64,000 nucleotides of DNA, from the NCBI RefSeq assembly GCF_036032445.1, contig NZ_CP107932.1, forward strand, positions 6,760,501 to 6,824,500. The letters are read 5' to 3'. The notes under the pieces are model-generated. The model made no database searches, was not told the DNA's origin, and saw nothing but the letters and a program-made list of their open reading frames with translations. The DNA is from Nocardia sp. NBC_00416 (GTDB lineage Bacteria > Actinomycetota > Actinomycetes > Mycobacteriales > Mycobacteriaceae). Below are positions 1 through 11,800 of this stretch, piece after piece (positions within the stretch are counted from its first letter, which is position 1; each line of letters starts with the position of its first letter). The translations under genes and the position numbers were made by a program.

Positions 1-2
1 GG

Positions 3-2777
3 CTCGACGATCCGGGCCGGGTTCCGCTGCCCTTCTCCTACACCGGGATCCGGCTGTACCGGGCGGGTGCCGATGTCGTACGCGTCCGGATCAGCGTCAC
101 CGACCAGACCAATACCGCCCGGCTCGACCTCACCGACACCGACGGCGCACCCGTCCTGACCATTGCCGCCGCGCTGGCCCGCCCGGTCGATATCGAGACG
201 CTGAATCGGTCCCGGGCCACCTCCAGCCCGCTCTACACCCGCAGCTGGAAGCCGGTGCCGCTCCCGGCCGCCGGGCCGGGAACCGCGGTGGCAGTGCTCG
301 GCTCGGCTCCGGTGCCGGGATCGGTGAGTACCCACCGAGATCTCACCGCGCTGGCCGCCGCCCCGGATCTACCCGGATCGGTGGTCTGGGATTCCGGAGA
401 GGAAACAGGCGCGGGCGACCTGGCCCAGGTCGCGCGGCTCCGTGTCAGCGCCACGCTGACGCTGGTGCGCGACTGGCTGGCCGACGAACGCACCGAGCGC
501 GCGACCCTGGTGGTACTCACCCGCTGCGCCGCCGGTCTGCCCGGCGAGCCCGGCGACCCGGCGAGTGCGGCGGTCGCCGGCCTGATCGACTCCGCGCAGG
601 CGGAATACCCGGGCCGGATCGTCCAGCTCGACCTCGACGAGCGGACCGCGCCGAGCGCGGATCTGATCCGCGCGGTCGCCGCGGCCGGTGAACCCCGGGT
701 CGCCGTACGCGATTCCGCGGCGCTGGTGCCCCGGATGGTCAAGGCGGTGGCGGACACCGAACCGGTGTCGTTCGGCACCGGGACGGTCCTGATCACCGGT
801 GGCACCGGTGGCCTGGGCGCGTTGTTGGCCCGGCACCTGGTGGCCGAGCACGGGGTGCGGCGGCTGCTGCTGGTGTCCCGGCGCGGGCCCGCCGCCGACG
901 GTGCGGAAGAACTGGCCGCCGACCTCACCGAGGCCGGTGCCCAGGTGCGGGTCGTCGCCTGCGATGCGGCCGATCGCGCGGCATTGGGCGACCTGCTGCG
1001 CACCGTGCCGGCCGAGTATCCGCTGACCGCGGTGGTGCACACCGCGGGTGTGATCGACGACGGCACCATCGAGACCTTGACCGCCGACCAGGTGCATCGG
1101 GTCATGCGACCGAAAACCGATGCCGCGGTGAACCTGCACGAACTCACCCGGGATGCGGAGCTGTCGGCCTTCGTCCTGTTCTCCTCGGCCGCGCCGCTGC
1201 TCGGCGGCCAGGGCCAGGGCAACTACGCGGCGGCGAATGCCTTCCTGGACGCGTTGGCTCATCAGCGTCGCGAATCCGGCCGGCCCGCGCATTCGCTGGC
1301 CTGGGGACTGTGGACCGTCGGCATGGGCAGCGCGCTCGGCGGCGAAGGCGCCGAGCAGATCGTTCGCCAGATCCGCACCCGGCTCGGCTTGGTGCCGATC
1401 ACCGCAGAACCGGGCATGGAACTGTTCGACAAGGCACTCGGCACCGGCCACGCCCTGGTGCTGACCGCGCTGCTGGACATGCCCGCGCTCAGTGAGCTCG
1501 CCGGCACCGGCGCATTGCCCAGCCTGTTCCGGGATATCGTGCGCGCTCCGGTGGCGGCGCTGTCGGCCGAGGACAAGGGATCGCTGGCCCGCCGGCTGGC
1601 TGCCGTTGCCGAGTCCGAACGTTACGACCTGGTGCTGCACGAGGTCCGGGCGCTGGCGGCCACCGTGCTGGGCCACGCCTCGGCCGACGAAGTGGACCCG
1701 GACGCGTTGTTCACCGAACTCGGGTTCGACTCCCTGGGCGGTGTGGAATTCCGCAACAGGCTCGCCACGATCACCGGACTGACCCTGGCGTCCACGCTGG
1801 TGTTCGAATATCCGACCCCGGCCGCCGTGGCCGAGACGCTGACCGAGCAGATCGGTGGTCTCGTCGGTGTCGAGGGCGGGGCCGCGCCGGCGGCGGGATC
1901 GAGTGCGCCCGGGATTCTCACCGGGTTGGTCACCGAGGCGCTCCGGCGTGGTGACGCGAAGGTCGCCCTGCCGGTGCTGATGCAGACCGGCCGGCTGATC
2001 GTCGATCTGGACGAATCGGCCGATCGACTGGTCGCGCCGAAACCGATGTTGCTGGCGCGCGGCGGGGCGGGGCTGAAGCTGATCTGTGTCCCGTCGTTCG
2101 TGGTCGGCAACGGTCCGCACCAGTTCGGCCGGTTGGCCCGGGAGCTCGGTGCCGAGTTCGGGATGACCGCCCTCTGGCTGCCCGGTACGCGCCCGGGGGA
2201 GTCGTTGCCGCCGCACTGGGATGCCCTGCTGGACTGTCTCGCCGACACCACCCTCGACACGGTCGGGGCGGATCCGTTCGTGCTGGTCGGCTACTCGATC
2301 GGGGGCGCGATCGCGCACGGGCTCGCCGGCCGGCTCGCCGAACGCGGACGGGCGCCGAGGGGTGTCGCCATGATCGACACCTATTCGCCCGACAGCGAAG
2401 CGGACAACCTCGAGGTGTTCGGCAGCGCACTCGAAGTGGCCTTCAGCCACGAACTGGTGACGGTCGACGATCGTGGCCTGGTGGTGATGGCGCACTACGG
2501 CCAGGTCTACGGCGGCCGCGGGGCGGAGCCGATTTCCGAACCCACGCTGCTGCTGCGGGCCACCACCCCGATGCCGGGACTGTCGGATATGGCGGTACCG
2601 GTGCCGGATTGGCAGCACGCCGGTCCGACGGTGCGGATCACCGCCGACCATCTGTCCGTGCTCGACGGGGCCGCGGGCGAGGTGGCGACACATATCCGGC
2701 AGTGGATAGGCGCTGTGAACGGCGCCGATCCGCAGTTGCCGGCGATGGATCCGGGGCGCGATGTCGATCCGAGATGA
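3..2777 (+). CDS. terminal modular PKS protein, 5' truncated by window (DH end-KR-ACP-TE)
   Basis: The frame is open from the first bases, so the gene starts upstream of the window. In order it shows the last part of a DH domain (LPFSYTG near the start), a complete ketoreductase with NADPH motif TGGTGGLG near 790-815 and active-site segment GQGNYAAANAF, an acyl carrier protein (LGFDSLGG, phosphopantetheine Ser codon at 1731), and a thioesterase. The thioesterase nucleophile is Ser at 2295 in GYSIGG; Asp in MIDTYS and His in TADHLS (2649) can complete a triad. The KR carries an IDD motif, the B-type signature. The thioesterase makes this the chain-releasing protein of an assembly line. It lies 89 bp upstream of the loading-module gene on the same strand, so gene order does not match the order of use. 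How many modules lie upstream cannot be seen. Confidence 0.95.
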   Translation, partial: LDDPGRVPLPFSYTGIRLYRAGADVVRVRISVTDQTNTARLDLTDTDGAPVLTIAAALARPVDIETLNRSRATSSPLYTRSWKPVPLPAAGPGTAVAVLGSAPVPGSVSTHRDLTALAAAPDLPGSVVWDSGEETGAGDLAQVARLRVSATLTLVRDWLADERTERATLVVLTRCAAGLPGEPGDPASAAVAGLIDSAQAEYPGRIVQLDLDERTAPSADLIRAVAAAGEPRVAVRDSAALVPRMVKAVADTEPVSFGTGTVLITGGTGGLGALLARHLVAEHGVRRLLLVSRRGPAADGAEELAADLTEAGAQVRVVACDAADRAALGDLLRTVPAEYPLTAVVHTAGVIDDGTIETLTADQVHRVMRPKTDAAVNLHELTRDAELSAFVLFSSAAPLLGGQGQGNYAAANAFLDALAHQRRESGRPAHSLAWGLWTVGMGSALGGEGAEQIVRQIRTRLGLVPITAEPGMELFDKALGTGHALVLTALLDMPALSELAGTGALPSLFRDIVRAPVAALSAEDKGSLARRLAAVAESERYDLVLHEVRALAATVLGHASADEVDPDALFTELGFDSLGGVEFRNRLATITGLTLASTLVFEYPTPAAVAETLTEQIGGLVGVEGGAAPAAGSSAPGILTGLVTEALRRGDAKVALPVLMQTGRLIVDLDESADRLVAPKPMLLARGGAGLKLICVPSFVVGNGPHQFGRLARELGAEFGMTALWLPGTRPGESLPPHWDALLDCLADTTLDTVGADPFVLVGYSIGGAIAHGLAGRLAERGRAPRGVAMIDTYSPDSEADNLEVFGSALEVAFSHELVTVDDRGLVVMAHYGQVYGGRGAEPISEPTLLLRATTPMPGLSDMAVPVPDWQHAGPTVRITADHLSVLDGAAGEVATHIRQWIGAVNGADPQLPAMDPGRDVDPR

Positions 2778-2866
2778 CCGGCGCCGCCGGCCGCAGTCCC
2801 TGGTGTGACGTGGCTGCCGGCGAACACCAACAAGCTCAGTATTCACCTGGTTGGACGGGAATTTCC

Positions 2867-5800
2867 ATGATCGAGTCGGCGAACGATATCGCTGTTGTCG
2901 GGATGTCGTGCCGCATGCCCGGAGCACCCGATCTCCCGGCCTTCTGGCGACTGCTGCGGGACGGACGGGACGCGATCGGCACCGCCGGGGCGGACCGTCC
3001 GGGAATCGACGAGATCGCGGGGTTCCTGGATACCGCGACCCGATACGACGCGGACTTCTTCGGTGTGCCCCCGAACGAGGCCCGCGCTATCGATCCCCAA
3101 CAGCTGCTCGGTCTGGAACTGAGCTGGGAGGCGCTGGAGGACGCGGGTTTCGGTGCTGCGGCCGAGGCCGCCACCGGCGTGTTCTTCGGGAGTACCGGCA
3201 CCGACTTCGCCGAAATCGCGGCCGCGCGGGGAAGCGCCGGTATCAGCCGGCATTCGCTGTGGGCGGTGGGTCGGGGTGTCGCGGCCAACCGGATCTCGAA
3301 TTACTACGGGTTCACCGGGCCGAGCCTGGTGGTCGACAGTGGGCAGTCCTCGTCGCTGGTGGCTGTGCATCTGGCCGCCGAAGCGATCCGCCGCGGTGAC
3401 TGCGAGGTCGCGCTGGCCGGTGGCGTCAACCTGATCCTGTCGCCGCTCAGCGGCGAGCGCTACGAACACTTCGGCGCCCATTCGCCGTCGGGAAAGTGCC
3501 ACACCTTCGATGCGAACGCCGACGGGACCGTGCGCGGTGAGGGCGGCGGCATCGTCGTGCTCGAACCGCTGCACCGGGCGGTGGCCGAGGGCCATCGGGT
3601 CTACGCGGTGATCCGTGGCAGTTCGGTCAACAACGGCAACGATCGGCAGGTGCTGAGCGCACCCAGTCCGGATACCCAGGCGGCGGTCATCCGGGCCGCG
3701 CTGGCGACCGCCGGGGTCGAGCCGGAGTCGGTGGACTACGTGGAGCTGCACGGAACCGGCACCCCCGCCGGGGATCCGGTGGAGGCGGCCGCGCTGGGCG
3801 ATACCTATGGCGCCGGTCGCCCGGCCGGGCGGCGGCTGGCCGTCGGTTCGGTCAAGACGAATATCGGGCATCTGGAGGGTGCGGCCGGAATCGCCGGGTT
3901 CATCAAGACCGCACTGTGCGTGCGGTACGGCGAGCTGGTACCCAGCTTGAATTTCCACACGCCCAATCCCCGGATCCCGCTCGACGAGCTGGGCCTGACC
4001 GTGCTGACCGGCAACCGGCCCTGGCCGGCCGCACCGGTGCGCCGGGCCGCTGTCTCGTCGTTCGGCATGGGCGGAACCAACGCGCACGTGATCCTGGAAG
4101 GCGCTCCCGCCGGTGCGGATTCCGGCGATCTGGATACCGCACCCGGGCAGCCGCTGACCTGGGTCCTGTCCGCGCGCAGTCCACAGGCGCTGGGCGCGCA
4201 GGCCGCACGGCTACGGGACTGGCTCGGCGATCATCCCGACCTCGACGCCGCGGCGGTGGCCTCGTCGCTGGCCCGGTCCCGCGCGCGGTTGGAGTGGCGC
4301 GCGGCTGTCGTCGGCGGGGATATCGCCGCCCTGTCCGACGGGCTGGCCGGGCTCATCGACCCGGCACCCGATTCCGGCTCGGGGGCGGTTGTCCCCGAGC
4401 GGGCCGCGACCCGTCAGGTGGTGTTCGTATTTCCGGGTCAGGGCAGCCAATGGGTGGGGATGGGCGCCCGGTTACTGGCCGCCGACCCCGTATTCGCCGC
4501 GTCCATCGCCGAATGCGAAGCGGCACTGGCGCCGTTCGTGGACTGGTCGTTGACCGAGGTGCTGCGGGCCGAACCGGGCGCCCCCGGACTGGACCGGGTG
4601 GATGTGGTGCAACCGGCGCTGTTCGCGGTCATGGTGTCACTGGCGCGATCGTGGCAGGCACGGGGTGTCCGGCCGGCCGCGGTGCTCGGACACTCGCAGG
4701 GTGAGATCGCGGCCGCGGTGGTGGCCGGCGGCCTGTCGACAGCGGACGGCGCCCGGGTGGTGGCGTTGCGCTCGCAGGCGGTGGCCCAGGAGCTCGCCGG
4801 ATCCGGTGGTATGGCGGCGGTCGGACTGGCCGCCGACGCGGTCGCCGATCGGTTGCGCGCGTTCGGTCCTCGATTGTCGGTCGCCGCCGAGAACGGTCCG
4901 GGGCAGACGGTCGTCTCCGGTGACGCGGACGCGATCGGGGAGTTCCTCGACGCGTGCGCGGCCGAGGGAGTCTGGGCGAAGCGCATTCCGGTGGACTATG
5001 CCTCGCATTCGGCCGCGGTGGAACGGATCCGGGAGCGACTACTGGACGAACTGGAGCCGATCCGGCCCGTTTCGGGGTCGATCCCGTTCTTCTCGACCGT
5101 GACGGGCGACTACCTGGATACGGCCGGTCTCGATGCCGGGTACTGGTATCGCGGTCTGCGCCGACAGGTCCGGTTCGCCGAATCGGTGCGCAGCCTGATG
5201 GACACCGAAATGAACGCGTTCGTCGAGGTGAGCCCGCATCCGGTGCTGACCGTGGCGATCGAACTCACCGCCGGGTCGCTGGGGCTGTCCGGGCGGGTGG
5301 CCGTGCTGGGCACGCTCGAACGCGAACGTGGCGGTGCGGAGCAGTTCGGCGCCGCGCTGGCTCGGGCGTACTGCGTGGGCATCGATGTGCTGGACGAGAA
5401 GCTCGCGCCACGCACCGACCCGGTGGATCTGCCGACCTATGCCTTCCAACGGCGGCAGTGCTGGACGCCGGATGTGGCCGTCGGAGCGGGCGATGTGCGC
5501 GCGTACGGGCTGGATGATCCCGATCATCCGATTCTCGGCGTCGCGACGCCGATCGCGGGGACCGGCGGTTGGCTGTTCGCCGGCCGGCTGAGCACTCGTA
5601 CCCATCCGTGGCTCGCCGACCATGTGCTCGCCGGGGCGGCTGTGGTACCCGGCTCGGTCTGGGTCGAGATCGCCCTGGCCGCCGGCGCCCGGGTCGGCGC
5701 CGAAACGGTGTCCGAATTGCGGATCCATCCGCCGCTGCCCGCTGCCGAGGTGCTGGATCTGCAGGTGAGTGTGGCAGCGGCGGACGATCACGGACAGCGG

Positions 5801-8800
5801 TCGTTCACCGTGTACGCGCGGCCCGATACCGGCGACGAGAGCAGCGCGGCGGTGTGGGTGCGGTGTGCGTCCGGCGTGCTCGCCGCGGCCGTGGCCGCGG
5901 CGGACTCCACCGAGGTGGCGATCGGTGACCGGCCCCCCACGGGCGGCCAGGTGTCCGCCGGGGAACTCTACGACCGGATGTTCGGCCGGGGCATCGATTA
6001 CGGAGTGGCATTCCAGGGCGTCACCGCCGCCTGGGAACAGGACGACGAGCAGTTCGCCGAAGTTTCGCTCGACGAGAGCCTGGCCGAAGGGGCCGGGCGC
6101 TTCATGGTCCATCCGGCGCTCTTCGATGCCATGCTGCATCCCGCGCTGGACTCCTACACCGCCGGCTCCGGCAGCCCGGCGATACCGATCACGGTGTCGC
6201 TGCGCGGTATCCGCCTGTATCACCGTGGTGCGCCGGCCGCGCGCGTCCGGATCGGACGTGGCGCAGCGGGTGCCACGCACCTCACCGCGACCACCGAGAA
6301 CGGTCGACCGCTGCTCACCGTCGAGTCGGTGCTGATCGAGTCGGCGGGGCCCGTGCCCGATACCGACGCCGCGGTGGTGAACCCGGCACGTCCGGTGCGG
6401 GAACGGCGGACCGTAGTGGCCGGGTCCTTCGCCGAGCGGCTCGGCGCCGTACCCGGGCCGCAGCGGCAGGCGCTGGTGCTCGCGGTGGTCGCCGAGCAGG
6501 CGGCGGCGGTACTCGGTCACGATTCGCCCGATGCGATCGACCCCGACCTGCCGTTCACCGCCTTCGGCTTCAATTCGCTGAGCGGCATCGAGTTACGGCA
6601 TCGATTGGCGAGCGCCACCGGCGTCGACCTGCCGATGACGCTGATCTTCGACCATCCGACACCGACTGCGGTCACCCGGCTGGTTCGGTCCCGGCTGGAA
6701 GGCCTCGAGAACGACATGCCGCGACCGGCGCGCCGCGACCGCACCGAGGAACCGATCGCCATCGTCGGAATCGGTTGCCGTTTCCCGGGCGGTGTGCGGT
6801 CGGTCGAGGACCTGTGGGACCTGGTCGCCGGTGGCGTCGACGCGGTCACCCCTTTTCCGGCGGATCGCGGCTGGGACCTCGACCGTCTCTTCGATGCCGA
6901 CCCGGACAAGCCGGGCACCGTGTACACGCGGGAAGGCGGCTTCATCGACGATGTGGCGGCATTCGACGCGGCCTTCTTCGGAATCGCGCCCCGCGAAGCG
7001 GCGGCGATGGATCCACAACAGCGGTTGATCCTGGAAGTGTGCTGGGAGGCCCTGGAGAACGCGGGGATCGATCCGGCCACCTTGCGCAACACCGATACCG
7101 GTGTCTACCTCGGTGCCGGTTCCTCCGGGTACTCGCCCGGAGTAACCGGTGAATACGAGGGATTCCGGCTGACCGGCAACGCGCACAGTGTGGTCTCCGG
7201 CCGGGTCGCCTACGTCCTCGGCCTGGAAGGCCCGGCCGTCACCGTCGACACCGCGTGTTCCTCCTCGCTGGTCGCGCTGCACCTCGCCTGTCAGGCACTG
7301 CGGCAGGGTGAGGTGTCGCTGGCCCTGACCGGCGGTGTCACCGTCGCGGCGAGCCCGGACCTGTTCGTCGACTTCTCCCGTCAGCGCGGCCTGGCCGCCG
7401 ACGGGCGGTGCAAGCCGTTTTCCGCAGCCGCCGACGGTGTCACCTGGGCGGAGGGCGCCGGAGTGCTGGCGGTCGAGCGGTTGTCCGATGCCCGGCGGCT
7501 CGGCCATCCGGTGCTGGCGCTCGTGCGCGGCAGCGCGATCAATCAGGACGGCGCGAGCAATGGACTGAGCGCGCCGAACGGCCCTTCGCAGGAACGGGTG
7601 ATCGCCTCGGCACTGGCGAATGCCGGGCTGGACCCGGCGCAGGTGGACGCGGTCGAGGCGCACGGCACCGGTACGGCGCTGGGCGATCCGATCGAGGCCC
7701 AGGCCCTGATCGCCGCCTATGGAACCGATCGGGAACTCGCACTCCGGATCGGATCGCTGAAATCCAATATCGGGCACGCGGTCGCGGCCGCCGGTATCGG
7801 CGGCGTGATCAAGATGGTGGCGGCCCTGCGCCACGAGACCTTGCCGAAATCCCTGTACGCCGATCCGCCGACACCGCATGTGGATTGGTCGGCCGGTTCG
7901 GTTCGGTTGCTGGCCGAATCCGAGCCGTGGCCGGTCGGTGACCGTATCCGTCGCGCGGGTGTGTCCTCGTTCGGGATCAGTGGCACCAACGCACACGTGA
8001 TCCTGGAGGAAGCGCCCGCGCTGCCGGCGAGCGGTGCGGCCGCGGCCGGTGGTGCCGCCGCCGGTGGTGTGGTGCCGTTGGTGTTGTCGGGTAAGTCGGA
8101 ACCGGGTTTGCGCGGACAGGCGGATCGGTTGCGGCAGTGGCTGCTCGAACATCCTGATCTGGATGTGGACAGTGTCGCGTATTCGCTGATCGAGACCCGG
8201 GGATGGCTCGGGCGCCGGGCGGTGGTGGTCGGCGCGGACCGGGACGAATTGATCGCGGGGCTGGCGGCGCTGGCGTCGGGGACGGTATCACCGGCGGTCG
8301 TCGAGGGCGGTGCGCGGGCGGGGAGCACCGCGTTCCTCTTCACCGGTGGCGGCGCCCAGCGCGTGGGGATGGGTGCGGGTCTGTACCGGGCCTTCCCGGT
8401 GTTCGCGTCGGCGTTGGACGAGGTGTGCGGCGAGCTGAACCGGCAGCTGGGCGGGTCGTTGCGGACGGTGATGTTCACCGATCCCGACGGGTTGCTGGAT
8501 CGGATGGAATGGATGCAGCCGGCGCTGTTCGCGTTCGAGGTGGCGCTGTTCCGGTTGCTGGAATCGTTCGGTGTGCTGCCGGATGTGGTGGCCGGGCATT
8601 CGCTGGGTGAGCTCGCCGCGGCGTATGCGGCCGGGGTGTGGTCGTTGCCGGACGCCTGTGTGCTGGTGGCCGCGCGTGGCCGGTTGATGGGCGCGGCGCC
8701 GTCGGGCGGCGCCATGCTGGCGGCGGCGGTGTCGGAGGCCGAGGCCGCGCAACTGCTGGACGGTTACGGCGACCGGGTATCGGTCGGTACGGTCAACGGC

Positions 8801-11800
8801 CCGAACTCGGTGGTGTTCTCCGGATATGCCGACGCGGTCGCCGAGATCCAGGCGCGGTTGACCGAGGCGGGGCGCAAGAACTCGTTGCTGCGGATCTCGC
8901 ACGCGTCGCATTCGGTGCTGATGGAGCCGATCCTGGACGAGTACCGGGCGGTGGCGCGGGGGTTGACCTATCGGTCGCCGTCGATCCCGATCGTGTCGAA
9001 TGTGTCCGGTGCGCTGATCGGTGAGCAGGTGTGCGATCCGGAGTACTGGGTCTCGCATGTGCGCAGCTGTGTGCGGTTCGCACCCGGGGTGGATTCGTTG
9101 ATCGACTCGGGCGTGCGCCGGTTCGTCGAGGTCGGTCCGGATGCCGCGCTGACCGCGATGATTCGTGAGTGCTTGGCCGAGCGCCCGGAGCTGGCGGCCG
9201 AGTCGGCGGTGGTGGCGTCGTCGCGGCGTTCGGTCGAGGAGGCGGCGGCGTTCGTGGCGGCGCTGGGGGCGGTGCGAGTCGCGGGGGCGGATGTGGATTG
9301 GGGGCCGTTGTTCGCCGGTCGTGCGGTGGGCCGGGTGCCGTTGCCGACGTACGCGTTCGATCGTCAGCGGTACTGGCTGGAGCCGGTGCAGTCGGTGGAT
9401 GTGTGGCAGTCGGGTCTGGACGATCCGGAACACCCGTTGCTGGGTGCGATGGTGCAGGTTCCCGATTCCGGTGCGGTGGTCTTCACCGGGCGGTTGTCCC
9501 GGTCGGGGCAGTCGTGGGCGGTCGATCACGCGGTGGCGGGTGTGGCGCTGTTGCCGGGGGCGGCGTTCGCCGAGCTGGTACTGCACATCGGCGCGGTGAT
9601 CGGATGTCCACGGGTGGCCGAACTGGTGCTCGAGGCGCCGCTACCGTTGCCGGCCGCCGATACCGTCGAGTTCCGGGCGGTGGTGGCAGGTGCACCGGAC
9701 GAATCCGGAGCCCGCGGCGTCGCGGTCTATTCGCGTACGCGGCCGGCCGAGGATTCGGGTCGCGCAGGTGCCGCGGGTTTCGAGCAGACGCCGACCTGGG
9801 TGCGTCATGCGGTGGCCACCCTCGCCCGACGTACCACTGTCCGGACGCCGGATTCGGGTCTGCGGGTGTGGCCGCCGGTCGACGCGGTAGCGGTGGAGAT
9901 CGGCGACGCCTATCGGGATCTGGCCGAGCGGGGCTATGAGTACGGGCCGGTGTTCCGTGGTCTGCGGGCCGTGTGGCGGCGCGCGGACGAAGTGTTCGCG
10001 GAGGTGGAGCTACCGGCCGGTGCCGGCGGTGCCGAATTCGATCTGCACCCGGCCCTGCTGGACGCCGCGTTGCATCCGATCCTGGTGAGCGGGCTCCTGC
10101 CCGAGACGCAGCTCGGAGAGATCGCTGTTCCGTTCGCCTGGGAAGACGTCGAGCTGTACGCGACCGGTGCGACCGCCCTGCGGGTCCGGGTCGCGGCCAC
10201 CGATCCGGGTTCCGGCCGGGTCGCGGTGACCCTCGCCGACAGTTCCGGAGCGACCGTCGCCGAAGTGGGCGCACTGACGATGCGGCCCCTGTCCATCGGT
10301 GCGTTGTCCGCCACCCGCACCGATCCGGGTTATCGGGTCGAGTGGGTCGCGCTGCCCGAAAATGGCAGTGCGCCCAGCGATCCCGGTGCTTGGAATCCGG
10401 CCGAGATCGGGGAAACCGCGACCATCGCCGGCCGGACCGTCTCGGTGCTGCTCCTCGATGACGCGACCGGCGGCGATATTCCCCGGGACGTGCGCGACAC
10501 CGTGACCGCGCTGACCGAGCGGCTCCAGCGGCTGCTGAGCCGGGACGAGCCGATTGTGGTGGTGACCCACCGTGCGGTGGCTGTGCATCCGGGCGAGTCG
10601 ATCGATATCGCGCAGGCGCCGGTGTGGGGAACGGTGCGGGTCGCGCAGTCCGAGTACCCCGACCGGATCGTCGTCATCGATATCGACGAGCGGTCGCGAT
10701 ACCGCCACGCGGTGGCACTGGCGGTGGCCACGGACACCGAACCCCAGCTGGCGCTGCGCCGCGGGGCCCGGTACGCGCCCCGGCTGAGTGCCGGCGTCGG
10801 CGACATCGTGGGGGCCGCGGATCTCGTCCGCACTCCGGGGTGGGCGCTGACGCACCTGGAGAAAGGCACCTTGACCGGCGATAATCTCGTGCTCACCGAG
10901 ACACCGGCGCAGCGGGCGCTGGAACCGGGTCAGGTGCGGGTGTCGTTGCGCGCCGTCGGAGTGAATTTCCGGGATGCGCTGATCGCGCTGGGCATGGTGA
11001 CGAATACGGACGCCGGATCACGAACGATCGACGCGACCTTCTGCGTGGAAGGCGCGGGCGTCGTGCTCGAGGTGGCATCCGACGTGACCGAATTCGCGCC
11101 CGGCGACCGGGTATTCGGGTTCACCTCCGGTGCCGGTTCCGAATCGGTGACCGACCGGCGACTGCTCGCTCATATCCCGGACGGCTGGTCCTTCGTCCAG
11201 GCCGCCGCTGCTCCGGTCGTCTACGCGACCGCTTACTACGGCTTGGTCGATCTCGCGGGCGCCGAGCCCGGTGAGACATTGCTCCTGCATGCCGCCACCG
11301 GTGGTGTCGGCCTGGCGACCGTCCGGTTGGCCCGGCACCTCGGGTTGCGGCTGCTGGTCACCGCGAGCGAGTCGAAGTGGAACGTGCTGCGCGACCTCGG
11401 TTTCGCCGATCACGAGATCGCGGATTCCCGGACGCTGGATTTCGAGCGGAAGTTCCTCGAGATCACCGACGGGCGCGGTGCGGATATCGTGCTGGATTCG
11501 CTGGCCGGCGAGTTCGTGGACGCGTCGCTGCGGTTGTTGCCCCGCGGTGGCCGGTTCATCGAAATGGGGCTCCTCGACGAGCGTGACCCGGTTCGGGTCG
11601 CCGCCGAATACCCCGGCGTGGAGTACCGCCAGTTCGTGCTCCTGGATGTGCACCCGGATCGGTTGCGGGAGATCCTCACCGCCGTCGTCGGCCTCTTCGA
11701 GTCGGGTGCCCTGACACCGTCGCAGACCACGGCCTGGGATATCCGGCGGGCGCCGGAGACTTTCCGGTACCTGAGCCAGGCCCGGCATATCGGCAAGAAT

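Noticed and set aside
2609..2866. An earlier start for the loading-module PKS
   Set aside because: The added residues overlap the thioesterase gene and do not look like a PKS N-terminus; ATG 2867 has a ribosome site and is followed at once by the KS.
369..2927. Long open reading frames antisense to the PKS genes (also 11018-14716 and 26163-28541)
   Set aside because: High-GC codon structure leaves the opposite strand open; the translations are low-complexity and show no domain, while the + strand PKS reading is certain.
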